Assembly: GCA_012960475.1 (NCBI GenBank)
Contig: DUBE01000014.1
Location: forward strand, 69,239-133,238
DNA from: Planctomycetota bacterium
GTDB lineage: Bacteria > Planctomycetota > UBA1135 > GCA-002686595
Direction: 5' to 3'
DNA length: 64,000 nucleotides
Shown: positions 18,130 through 25,898 of the stretch, in pieces
Layout: each line of letters opens with the position of its first letter
Numbering within the stretch: position 1 is the stretch's first letter
Translations under genes and position numbers: made by a program
The notes under the pieces: generated by a model
Seen by the model: only the letters and a program-made list of their open reading frames with translations
Database searches by the model: none
What the model was told of the DNA's origin: nothing

Positions 18130-19823
18130 GTCCGTACCAGAAGACCGATCATGCGATCTTCAGAACCTTGCACACCGTCCTCGCTCGAAGTGATCGAGAG
18201 AGTGTTACGGGCTGGATCCACCTGGCCTTCAAAGGTCCGGCCATCGACCAGCGTGATAACTACACGGCCTTCGCCCCAGACCACATAGGTCCCGGCGGTA
18301 TTCACGCGACTGAAGCCATCAAGGCCAGTGGAGCTCTGAATCCAAAGACATGAGGTTGACGTTACAAAGTGCAATTCAACTCTACCCGAGATAATATCCA
18401 ACTGAAGATCAGCAACACTATCCTCCACAAAGGCGCCCTTGTAGGAACGACCTTGCACAGATGAGTTGTTCATGCCAGCGCCAATGCGCATGGTAATCGC
18501 AAGGCCCTGACGATTGGCAGGCAGATCACGGCGATCCAAGATTCCCACACCCGCGTCCGAGGCGATCCAGCCATCGTAGTAGGAGGACAGATCGAGCATT
18601 GTCAGATTCAGATTTGAAGTCCCCGGGGGCACCGAATAGGCCACACCCTGACTAAGGGGCAGCCAGTCGATATCGATCATCGGAGCAGAAGCGGTACCTC
18701 CAATCCAATCCTCCACTCGCATACGATTGCGCTGGGTAGTGAAGTCAAAGTGGGCTAGGCCCAAGTCCCCTGTAAAGCGCCCAAACAGACGCCATGTGGT
18801 CAAGTCAGCTCTGAAGGGGTCGGACTCGGTCTGCTGGATATCAAAGTCGTGGACAATGACTCGCTGGGGAGAGGTGAACGGGTGCTGATTGCTCGCCACG
18901 CCCTTGCGCAGGCCCCAGATCAAGAAGGCCTGGTCGCCACCGCCGGTACTCGCCACAGAGAATACTCCGCCGCCGGTACGCACCCAACCGGTCATGGATT
19001 CAGACACGCCAGAGCGTGTCATCCAAAGTCCACCGTCTGGCATGGAAGACCACCAGCCGGCCCAGGGTTGAGCACCGAACTCGTTCTGGGCGTCTGCGAG
19101 GTTTAGGTTTCGCCATTGAATCAAATCCGAGGTCCAGTGTCCGTCGCCATGCAAGACAGCCTCGCCCTTGAAGGTAGAAACCATCGGTCCTCCAACAGCA
19201 TGCTGCAACTGCATGCCTGTGATCTGATAGGTGGAGCCACTGACCTGGTTGGCTGAACCGTCTTCCAGGAGTGACAACTGCACCCGAGGCGGGTCCATCA
19301 CCATCTGCCCCTGTTCACAGTGCACATTGCCCGTGACACCCAAGATCATGCGCAGAGGCGCGACTGTTCCCTCTTCCACGGGAATCGGCAGATCGATCAT
19401 CAAAGGATGGGTCAACGTCCCGCTGCCCTCGTTCGTTCCCCCGTAGGCCGGGGTGGAAAAGTAGATGTCCCAACGGCCATCGCCATCCGGATCGATCAAC
19501 TCGTCGCCGGTCCAGTCCACCAGGTCAATGATTGTTCCGCCGCCACAGGGGTCGACGGTCTCAATCTGCATGATGGCACTAAGCACCACATGCACGGAAG
19601 GATAGGTACCCACAGGAACTTCGCCCTGCCCCAGCTCTTGCACGCCCTGCCCAACAACATTCACCAAGTGCCCGCCGGGGGGCGAGAAGGCCTCAAGCCA
19701 CACCAGGCCGTCCTGGGACACTTCAACCGTATGCACACGCACCAAGAAATCCGTGGGCGTGGTCTGGGCCAAGAGGCCACTCATCAACAGCGCCAATGGC
19801 ACGAGCCGTTGCAGGAAACCCAT
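18126..19823 (-). CDS. Large secreted protein with a DUF4382-like N-terminus (module copy 2)
   Basis: This 565-residue protein has a clear signal peptide (about 1-19, LLMSGLLAQ). The N-terminal domain shows VNVVGQGVQELGQGEVPVGTYPSVHVVL, split around the sequence GEVPVGTYPSVHVVL that is typical of DUF4382-like domains, then DPCGGGTI and DPDGDGRW. The rest is beta-rich, with a lipocalin-like end (GTYVVWGEGRV, GRTFEGQVD) and a final DRMIGLLVRT. It is paralogous to the protein at 15721 over its whole length. Its ATG overlaps the stop of the preceding tiny lipoprotein by one base (TGATG), so the two are translationally coupled. Function unknown. Confidence 0.72.
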   Translation of the reverse strand: MGFLQRLVPLALLMSGLLAQTTPTDFLVRVHTVEVSQDGLVWLEAFSPPGGHLVNVVGQGVQELGQGEVPVGTYPSVHVVLSAIMQIETVDPCGGGTIIDLVDWTGDELIDPDGDGRWDIYFSTPAYGGTNEGSGTLTHPLMIDLPIPVEEGTVAPLRMILGVTGNVHCEQGQMVMDPPRVQLSLLEDGSANQVSGSTYQITGMQLQHAVGGPMVSTFKGEAVLHGDGHWTSDLIQWRNLNLADAQNEFGAQPWAGWWSSMPDGGLWMTRSGVSESMTGWVRTGGGVFSVASTGGGDQAFLIWGLRKGVASNQHPFTSPQRVIVHDFDIQQTESDPFRADLTTWRLFGRFTGDLGLAHFDFTTQRNRMRVEDWIGGTASAPMIDIDWLPLSQGVAYSVPPGTSNLNLTMLDLSSYYDGWIASDAGVGILDRRDLPANRQGLAITMRIGAGMNNSSVQGRSYKGAFVEDSVADLQLDIISGRVELHFVTSTSCLWIQSSTGLDGFSRVNTAGTYVVWGEGRVVITLVDGRTFEGQVDPARNTLSITSSEDGVQGSEDRMIGLLVRT

Positions 19824-20023
19824 CAGGCGTCCCCCGAAATGCTGAAGGAAATGCCTCCGCCAGGAGGACTTTGGTCGCCACCACCAGAGCCGCCACCAGA
19901 GCCGCCACCTCCACCAAAGTCATCGTTCTGCTCGACGCAGGCCAAGGGAAGGATAGCCAATGCAATAGCGCCCAGGATAAGCAGGACGGCAGCTCGCAGG
20001 ATGGGTCGGGGGGTGTTAGGCAT
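19823..20023 (-). CDS. Small lipoprotein with Gly-rich spacer (module copy 2)
   Basis: This 66-residue protein begins MPNTPRPILR, has a hydrophobic segment and the lipobox PLAC with Cys29, then a Gly/Ser spacer and a short beta-like end GISFSISGDA. The start at 20023 is favoured because the encoded signal is complete from there. It overlaps the large secreted protein by one base. Being small and lipidated, it may anchor or escort the large partner in the outer membrane or periplasm; that is inference from the paired arrangement. Confidence 0.6.
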   Translation of the reverse strand: MPNTPRPILRAAVLLILGAIALAILPLACVEQNDDFGGGGGSGGGSGGGDQSPPGGGISFSISGDA

Positions 20024-20124
20024 GGTCGGACTCCGGGAGAGAACAGTTGTGCCCTGCCTGAATCGACCTGGTGTCCGTCTCGACTTGAGACCTTTCCACC
20101 CCACCAATCCCCTCTAGAAGGCCC

Positions 20125-21312
20125 TCAATGGGAATCTGGCGCCGAAATCTCCACCCGGTGCTCGCCAGTGGCGATCAGCCGATCCTCCAAACCGGACCCA
20201 AAGGCGGCCACAGGGGTCAAAACCCCGCCCCGACCTGGACCAGAGTCCTCCAGCAGCATCAGCACGGCCTGCAGCAAGCAACGCACGGTGACCGCGTTGC
20301 TCGCGTCCCCCTTGGCATCGAGTTCCAACCGAAGATGCTGGCCACCGGTTGTCAGGGCGTCAAAGGTGGCACGGGTGCGACCCGCAAAAATCTTCTCATC
20401 ACTGGGCCCCTTGCCTGGCGCAGGAGAGATCATGCGCACCAAGGCGCGACCAGGTCCGGTCAAAATCAAAGCTCCAAAGACGCCCAACATCCCGGTGGCC
20501 AGGCTTGCCCCAAGCCAACCACCCCCCAAGTCTTGTCCTTCTCGCTGGAGCAGACAATATGGATCCAGACCCTGCAGGGCCCGGGTGCGTCGGACCACGC
20601 GCACATCCACCGGCCCCATGATGAAGGGCACCAGCCAATGCCCTGATGTTTGATCGCGCCAGGGCCTCGCAGAATCGCGCAAGCAAGCCCCCTGGGCACG
20701 ATCGAGCGTCTCGTCAGGGGTCAGAATCCCTGGATTTCCCATCACGCGCCAATCCCCAGACGCACCAATCGCCCGTGCCGAAGCCATGGTACCCCCATTC
20801 AAACCACCCCGCAGGCGCCACCTGACCTCCACCCTGGCCAGGTCTTCACCCCAACGCTGACGAGCCTCGCGGGTCAAGCGGTCCAACGCCGTGTCGCTTG
20901 GAATGGAATCAAAACCACAGAAGGGCACAATGCGAGTGCCCCGCCGCACGGCCTCCTCATGGTGCTGATCGATCAGACGCCGCACCCAAGCGGTTTCCCC
21001 GGTCAGATCACACCAATGAGTCCCGTGAGCGGCACAGGCTTGAACCAGCTTGTCTGAATACAGGGCAAAGGGCCCAGCGGTGCTGACGATAACCCGTGCC
21101 TCCCGTGCGAGATAATCGAGGGCAGATTCGTCCTGGGCCTCCGCCACATGCCCATCCACTCCCAACTCACTGGCCAGAGCCCTCACCCGTACCCGATCAC
21201 GCCCCGCAATGGCCCAGGAATAGGGCAGGGCGAGACCCTTCAAGGCCAGAGCCAACTGCCGACCTGTGAAGCCGGTAGCTCCGTACACAATAAGGTCATA
21301 GCTACGTTCCAT
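20125..21312 (-). CDS. Saccharopine dehydrogenase-like (trans-acting enoyl reductase) family oxidoreductase
   Basis: This 395-residue protein begins MERSYDLIVYGATGFTGRQLA, a classic Rossmann NAD(P)-binding glycine motif (GATGFTG), followed at about residue 78 by VIVSTAGPFALYSDKLVQAC and CGFDSIPSDTAL. These are hallmarks of the family of mycobacterial trans-acting enoyl reductases and human saccharopine-dehydrogenase-like proteins. A C-terminal hydrophobic stretch (about 290-310) may touch membrane or lipid. The start was chosen by the GATG motif and a GGGGA just upstream. It diverges from transaldolase. A role in lipid metabolism is suggested by the family but not demonstrated. Confidence 0.85.
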   Translation of the reverse strand: MERSYDLIVYGATGFTGRQLALALKGLALPYSWAIAGRDRVRVRALASELGVDGHVAEAQDESALDYLAREARVIVSTAGPFALYSDKLVQACAAHGTHWCDLTGETAWVRRLIDQHHEEAVRRGTRIVPFCGFDSIPSDTALDRLTREARQRWGEDLARVEVRWRLRGGLNGGTMASARAIGASGDWRVMGNPGILTPDETLDRAQGACLRDSARPWRDQTSGHWLVPFIMGPVDVRVVRRTRALQGLDPYCLLQREGQDLGGGWLGASLATGMLGVFGALILTGPGRALVRMISPAPGKGPSDEKIFAGRTRATFDALTTGGQHLRLELDAKGDASNAVTVRCLLQAVLMLLEDSGPGRGGVLTPVAAFGSGLEDRLIATGEHRVEISAPDSH

Positions 21313-21339
21313 TTCCCCAGGATGACTGACAAAGACCTC

Positions 21340-21368
21340 TTCGGCAAGCGCATTGGGAGCGGTATTAT
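21340..21368 (+). promoter_or_regulatory. Candidate sigma-70 promoter for transaldolase
   Basis: TATTAT at 21363-21368 lies 29 bases before the transaldolase ATG. It is preceded, with a 17-base spacer, by a weak -35 (TTCGGC, 21340-21345). The -10 is good; the -35 is poor. Confidence 0.3.
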
Positions 21369-21397
21369 GACCCCGATACCTCTCCCTTCGATCCCCC

Positions 21398-22531
21398 ATG
21401 AAAAATAACCTTATTGGACTCTCCGAGCAGGGCCAGAGCGTCTGGTTCGACTTCATTTGCAGCACCCTGATTGAATCCGGCGACCTGGCTCGGCTGGTCA
21501 AGGAGGATGGCGTGAATGGCGTCACCTCCAACCCCTCGATCTTCGAAGCCGCCATCGCCAAGAGCGATGACTACGACGAAGCCCTGAGCAATCTCGATGC
21601 GGAAGACCTCTGCGCCGAGGAAATCTACGAGATCCTGGCCATCGCCGACATCCAAGCTGCCTGTGATGTCTTGAACGATGTCTACATCAGGACAAACGGT
21701 AACGATGGTTTCGTCAGCTTGGAAGTCTCACCCCTGCTTGCAAACGACACCGATGGCACCTTGAAAGCCGCGCGGCGATTGCACGGCCTGGTGCAGCGTC
21801 CCAACCTGATGATCAAGGTGCCCGCCACGGAGAGTGGCCTGCCCGCAATCCGGACCCTGATCAGCGAAGGCATTCATGTGAATGTGACCCTTCTCTTCTC
21901 CCTTGCCATGTACGAGCAGGTAGCAGAAGCCTACATCGCGGGCCTGGAGCAACGCGTGGCAAATGGCGAAAGCCCAGCCTCAGTGCGGAGCGTTGCGAGT
22001 TTCTTCATCAGCCGCATCGATGGTAAAGTTGACGCAATGCTGCGCGAGCGCCTGGAGAAGAGCAACGGGCCCGCGGACCGCGCCCTGTTGCAGGGCCTGA
22101 TCGGCAAAACAGCTATCGCCAACGCCAAGGTGACCTACGCACGATCCAAGAACCTCTTCGCAGGCGAGCGCTGGAATGCACTGGTTACCCAAGGCGCCGC
22201 GGAACAACGCCTCCTGTGGGCTTCAACATCCACGAAGGATCCCGCCTTCTGCGATGTGCTCTATGTAGAGGAACTAATCGGCATGAACACTGTCAACACG
22301 ATCCCCGCCGCAACCTTGGCTGCATTCCGAGACCACGGACGCCCGCGCCCGTCACTGGAAGAAGACCTGGACGGCGCACGTACTGTGCTCGCCACCTTGC
22401 CAGGTGTAGGCGTGAATCTCGATGTCATCACAGCCGACCTTCTGGCTGGCGGCGTGCAATCGTTCATCGATGCCTACGAGCGCCTGATCTCCGCAGTGGA
22501 AGAGCGCCGACTGGACAAGATCAGGGTTTAG
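21398..22531 (+). CDS. tal: Transaldolase
   Basis: This 377-residue enzyme of the pentose phosphate pathway transfers a dihydroxyacetone unit between sugar phosphates. Its signatures are NGVTSNPSIFEAAI (41-53), the Schiff-base lysine Lys140 in RPNLMIKVPAT, and NVTLLFSLAMYE. The length and the GVTSNPSIF start match the longer transaldolase form of cyanobacteria and actinobacteria. The late LLWASTSTKDP and GMNTVNTIP segments are also conserved. It is transcribed alone, divergent from the oxidoreductase and convergent with the Dabb lipoprotein gene. Confidence 0.95.
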   Translation: MKNNLIGLSEQGQSVWFDFICSTLIESGDLARLVKEDGVNGVTSNPSIFEAAIAKSDDYDEALSNLDAEDLCAEEIYEILAIADIQAACDVLNDVYIRTNGNDGFVSLEVSPLLANDTDGTLKAARRLHGLVQRPNLMIKVPATESGLPAIRTLISEGIHVNVTLLFSLAMYEQVAEAYIAGLEQRVANGESPASVRSVASFFISRIDGKVDAMLRERLEKSNGPADRALLQGLIGKTAIANAKVTYARSKNLFAGERWNALVTQGAAEQRLLWASTSTKDPAFCDVLYVEELIGMNTVNTIPAATLAAFRDHGRPRPSLEEDLDGARTVLATLPGVGVNLDVITADLLAGGVQSFIDAYERLISAVEERRLDKIRV

Positions 22532-22558
22532 CCCCCTGCTGAGCATCATCTGTTGGAG

Positions 22559-22966
22559 CTACTCAGGAATCCCTGGCTCCCAATACGGCCGCAATGCGTC
22601 CAGAATCGCGATCTTGGATAGCCTTGGTGCCCAACTCTCCACCACCCGAAGATGCCTAGGGTGCACCAAATATTCGTTGTAGGCTACGCTGTCACGAAAT
22701 CCAACAACCAGCAGCACATGAAAATCCTGCAGGTTGGTCGGACGTTTGAACTGTTCGCCGCGCAGACCCGCATAAAGGCTCACGACACCGGGCAAGGTCG
22801 ATAACTCCCGCTCCAAGTTCTCCACAAGGTCTCCAGCGCTCGCAACATGACCTTCAGCGAGAGTGAAGGCCACTGTGTGCAGCATCATTGGGTGCGCTTC
22901 ACGCTTGGCTGGTGACTGAAGGCAAGAACTAAACAGAAGAGCTGCGACTACTGGCAGAATTCTCAT
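22559..22966 (-). CDS. Lipoprotein with a stress-response A/B barrel (Dabb) domain
   Basis: This 135-residue protein has a short lipoprotein signal (VAALLFSSC, lipid Cys15) and a Dabb-type ferredoxin-like barrel: HTVAFTLAEG, then LVENLERELSTLPGVVSLYAGL, and DFHVLLVVGFRDSVAYNEYLVHPRH. The Dabb family is small and its members often dimerise; several act in catabolism or stress, with no fixed reaction. The ATG overlaps the stop of the upstream oxidoreductase gene by four bases, so it is the last gene of the long minus-strand operon. Confidence 0.8.
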   Translation of the reverse strand: MRILPVVAALLFSSCLQSPAKREAHPMMLHTVAFTLAEGHVASAGDLVENLERELSTLPGVVSLYAGLRGEQFKRPTNLQDFHVLLVVGFRDSVAYNEYLVHPRHLRVVESWAPRLSKIAILDALRPYWEPGIPE

Positions 22967-24165
22967 TCGTTCATCTCCTCCAATTTGACGCGGCGTCCTT
23001 CTGACGCAGAACAGTAGGCCGCCGATACGATACGAGTGACCTCGAGCCCAAGTTCTCCAGTAGAGCACGCATCACGACCTTCGCTCACCGCAGCCACAAA
23101 ATCCGCGCACATGGCTATGTGTCCACTTGAATGGTCTTCTTGGGGAAGATAACTATTCCAACCCGCATGGGAACCGGCTTTCTCCATCACATAGCTGTCA
23201 CCAAAGCTGTTGGCCTCACTTCCAAAACCCCTGAGCGCATCGTGGGGCGAAAGGTTGCACTCCAGGTGTCCATTCCCAGTCAGAACCACCAACCGACTCT
23301 GCATGCCACCCACCATGGTGTCTGCTCCAAGGGCCAATCCGCGGGAGCCGTCGCTAAAGGCGATCGAAACGCTGGCCCAGGTTTCCACATCAACCCAGCC
23401 CTGAGCAACGGAGCTGGGACCATTCAACAATGCGGTGGGATTGGCTGTGTCCGCCGTGACTGAGACCGCGCGAATGGGCTCGCCGCTGCGAGCCAGCCCC
23501 TCCAGTTCTTTGAGATGAACCATTGCCCCGATGGGATGAGCGGCCAGGCGCACGAGCGAGCCGCCGCCGGTGTACCTCCAAAGCTTGGAGTAGGGCGAGT
23601 GCGATCCGTTGTGGCACTCCCAACCGCGCATGTCGAGGATCGGACTCTCGTGCGTCTTGAGCAACTCAGCCGCACGCCGAACCGATGGGGCGTGAACCCA
23701 ATTCTCACCATAGAGCAAGGGCACTCCTGCCTCACGACAGGCCCGCACCATGGCGCCAGCATCCCCTACTGCGACCTTGGCCATGTGACGCGGATCCACT
23801 GCTGACACATCTGCGTCCTCAAAGGGCTCATCCAAGTCCTGACCCACATAAGCAGTCAAAGGTTTGGTGCAAGCTACCGCGATTCCAGCACTTGCTGCGG
23901 CCTCTGTAAAAGAACGATGCAGATGGTTCGGCACGCAAAGATCCACCAGGTCGATGTCATCGCGCGCTATCAAGGCCTCGAAAGACTCAGCCACCTGCTC
24001 AACCCCGTGTTCCGCAGCAAAACTCTCGGCACTTCCAAGTTCCCGTGAGGCTACTGCTGCCAACACTGCGCCGCCACCGGGTAGCTGTCCATAACAACGA
24101 GCCCTGATACGGGCCAAGAAACCGGTCCCGACGAGACCAACTCGACAGCTAGGGGATTGACTCAT
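22963..24165 (-). CDS. Gfo/Idh/MocA family NAD(P)-dependent oxidoreductase
   Basis: This 400-residue protein has an N-terminal Rossmann domain (GLVGTGFLARIRARCYGQLP), the substrate-loop region DLVDLCVPNHLHRSFTEAA, and CTKPLTAYVGQD where family members carry the EKP catalytic lysine motif; here the position reads TKP. A long C-terminal beta domain follows. Such enzymes oxidise or reduce sugars and inositols. Its ATG overlaps the sugar-nucleotidyltransferase stop by four bases, so a sugar substrate is likely, but the precise one is unknown. Confidence 0.85.
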   Translation of the reverse strand: MSQSPSCRVGLVGTGFLARIRARCYGQLPGGGAVLAAVASRELGSAESFAAEHGVEQVAESFEALIARDDIDLVDLCVPNHLHRSFTEAAASAGIAVACTKPLTAYVGQDLDEPFEDADVSAVDPRHMAKVAVGDAGAMVRACREAGVPLLYGENWVHAPSVRRAAELLKTHESPILDMRGWECHNGSHSPYSKLWRYTGGGSLVRLAAHPIGAMVHLKELEGLARSGEPIRAVSVTADTANPTALLNGPSSVAQGWVDVETWASVSIAFSDGSRGLALGADTMVGGMQSRLVVLTGNGHLECNLSPHDALRGFGSEANSFGDSYVMEKAGSHAGWNSYLPQEDHSSGHIAMCADFVAAVSEGRDACSTGELGLEVTRIVSAAYCSASEGRRVKLEEMNE

Positions 24166-24917
24166 GATTGCGTCGGTTTGCGCCCAGCAAAGGCGCTTCG
24201 GGCAGCGGAAAGGGTCTCCAAATTGCCAATGTCATAGTACGGACCCGGGACACGGGAGGCGAAGAGGTTCTTTCGGGAGGCCAGCCAAACCAAGAACCAG
24301 CCAGGCGCGTCCATTTCTGGGCTCTGGGCGCGAAAAGCAGCGAGATCCTCTCCCAAGTTGGCAGGAAACACATAGAAACAAAGAGCAGAGAAGGGGCTCT
24401 TTGGATCATCTGGCTTCTCTCTGCAGCTTATGACTCGGTCGCTTTCATCCAAGCAGATCTCGCTGTATCGGCCAGGAGGAACCGGCCCCTCGATCGTGCG
24501 CACAAGCAACAACGGTCCGGCATCAGGATCGAAGCGCGCCAAGTGAGGACCAAGGTCGAAGTCAACCAAATTGTCCCCACCAACTACCATGATCGCTTCT
24601 TCACTTGAACCCATGAACTCCACTGCAAGGGCCATATCCCCCACCGCACCCAAGCGCGTTTCATTGGAATCCGTACCGTCGTCAAGTACCTCGATAGGAA
24701 CTGGAGTGGCGGTCTTGGAGGCCCACTCGCGAAAGCTCTCGGAGAATCGGCTATTGGTCACAACCACGAGCCGCGAAGGATCGACCGCCTGCAACACACG
24801 ATCCAAGACCCAGGAAATGACCGGGCGCCCACCTACTTCCAAGAGCGGCTTGGCCTGATTCAGGGTCAGGGGATGAAGGCGGGTAGCAAAACCCGCGGCA
24901 AGAAATATGACGCGCAA
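24162..24917 (-). CDS. Sugar-1-phosphate nucleotidyltransferase (NTP_transferase family)
   Basis: This 251-residue protein begins at TTG with AGAGGAT about 8 bases upstream. The N-terminal signature LAAGFATRLHPLTLNQAKP fits the nucleotide-binding GxxxR...KP motif of the family, and VVGGDNLVDFDL holds the metal-binding Asp. The protein is short, with no hexapeptide-repeat tail. It directly follows a glucuronokinase-like gene, so the pair could activate a free sugar acid to sugar-1-phosphate and then to a nucleotide sugar. Nucleotide specificity cannot be read from sequence. Confidence 0.85.
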   Translation of the reverse strand: MRVIFLAAGFATRLHPLTLNQAKPLLEVGGRPVISWVLDRVLQAVDPSRLVVVTNSRFSESFREWASKTATPVPIEVLDDGTDSNETRLGAVGDMALAVEFMGSSEEAIMVVGGDNLVDFDLGPHLARFDPDAGPLLLVRTIEGPVPPGRYSEICLDESDRVISCREKPDDPKSPFSALCFYVFPANLGEDLAAFRAQSPEMDAPGWFLVWLASRKNLFASRVPGPYYDIGNLETLSAARSAFAGRKPTQS

Positions 24918-24941
24918 GGGAAGATCCTCTGAACAGAGATC

Positions 24942-25877
24942 CTAGCGTGCCAGAGCGGGGGCCACCCGGGGCCGAATGCTGCACCAGCCAAAAGCGTCGT
25001 AGGCCTCCTCGAGCCGGGTTAGATGGAGCTCGTCTTTGACCAACACCACGACAGCACCGCCGGAGCCACAGAATTTGGCGGCTGCGCCCTCCCGGCGGGC
25101 CAGTTCCACGGGCGCGGCGGCGGCGGACCCGAGGTCAAAAAGCTCACGCCGATGGTCAAAGTTTCGATTCATCAATTGCCCCAGCAGGGCCTCATCGCCC
25201 TGTTCCAGAGCACGGCGACCCTCCAGCGCCAGGTCAGCTATAGCACGCATGCCTGCCCGCGTTGAATCGTCCCCTGCCTGCCAGCGATCGAAGACGATCT
25301 GATGAGCAGTTCCACTGTTCTCCCCAGTACTGGGATCCCAAGCCACCAGGAGGCGTGGCAAGAGGCTCACGTCGAGCTGCTCATAGTTGACTGCGGCCCG
25401 AGGATCCCGGAAATGCATGTTCAGCAGCCCCCCATAGACCTGGAGCACCCGGTCCTGGGGTCCGGCCAGCAGACCCAACTCCTCGGTCTCGACCGCCAAA
25501 GCCTCCTCAGCCAGCTCGAAGGGGTCCTGTTCGATCCCAATAAACTCACCCATCACGCGCAAGGCGGCCACCACTATTGCACTGGATCCGGACAGGCCCA
25601 CCTGCAGAGGAATCGTAGTCTCAGCAGCCAGGACAAAATTCGGAGCGGGAAATCCGGGTGGCAAGCGCTTCTCTGTGCGCCGCCAGGCCGCGCCCAACAA
25701 TTCTGCTGCGGACCCAACGCAACTTACGCCGCCATCCTCCGTTTCCCTCAGCTTGACCGTGGCACAAAAATCTGCCAAGGCGAAGCCTATCACTTGACCT
25801 CCATAAAGGTCACTGGGATTGCCCAACAGTCCAACCCGTGCAGGCACAGACTGTTGCAGAGAACGCAGGAAACCCAT
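24942..25877 (-). CDS. GHMP kinase resembling plant glucuronokinase
   Basis: This 311-residue protein has the GHMP phosphate loop VGLSGSSA (93-100), the N-terminal ARVGLLGNPSDLYGG, the segment ELGLLAGPQDRVLQVYGGL (133-151) with likely catalytic-base Asp142, and a C-terminal GSGGAVV. The order and wording of these motifs agree with plant D-glucuronokinase (EC 2.7.1.43) as I remember it, including NRNFDHRR. Galactokinases and heptose kinases have differing N-termini. The next gene encodes a nucleotidyltransferase, which fits salvage of a uronic acid. An alternative is a kinase for another 6-carbon sugar. It lies 21 bases after the synthase-phosphorylase fusion. Confidence 0.8.
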   Translation of the reverse strand: MGFLRSLQQSVPARVGLLGNPSDLYGGQVIGFALADFCATVKLRETEDGGVSCVGSAAELLGAAWRRTEKRLPPGFPAPNFVLAAETTIPLQVGLSGSSAIVVAALRVMGEFIGIEQDPFELAEEALAVETEELGLLAGPQDRVLQVYGGLLNMHFRDPRAAVNYEQLDVSLLPRLLVAWDPSTGENSGTAHQIVFDRWQAGDDSTRAGMRAIADLALEGRRALEQGDEALLGQLMNRNFDHRRELFDLGSAAAAPVELARREGAAAKFCGSGGAVVVLVKDELHLTRLEEAYDAFGWCSIRPRVAPALAR

Positions 25878-25898
25878 GGCTCCTAGAGTACCGTCCCC

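Noticed and set aside
24942..25877. Galactokinase as the primary call
   Set aside because: The N-terminal galactokinase signature is absent and the motif set fits glucuronokinase better.
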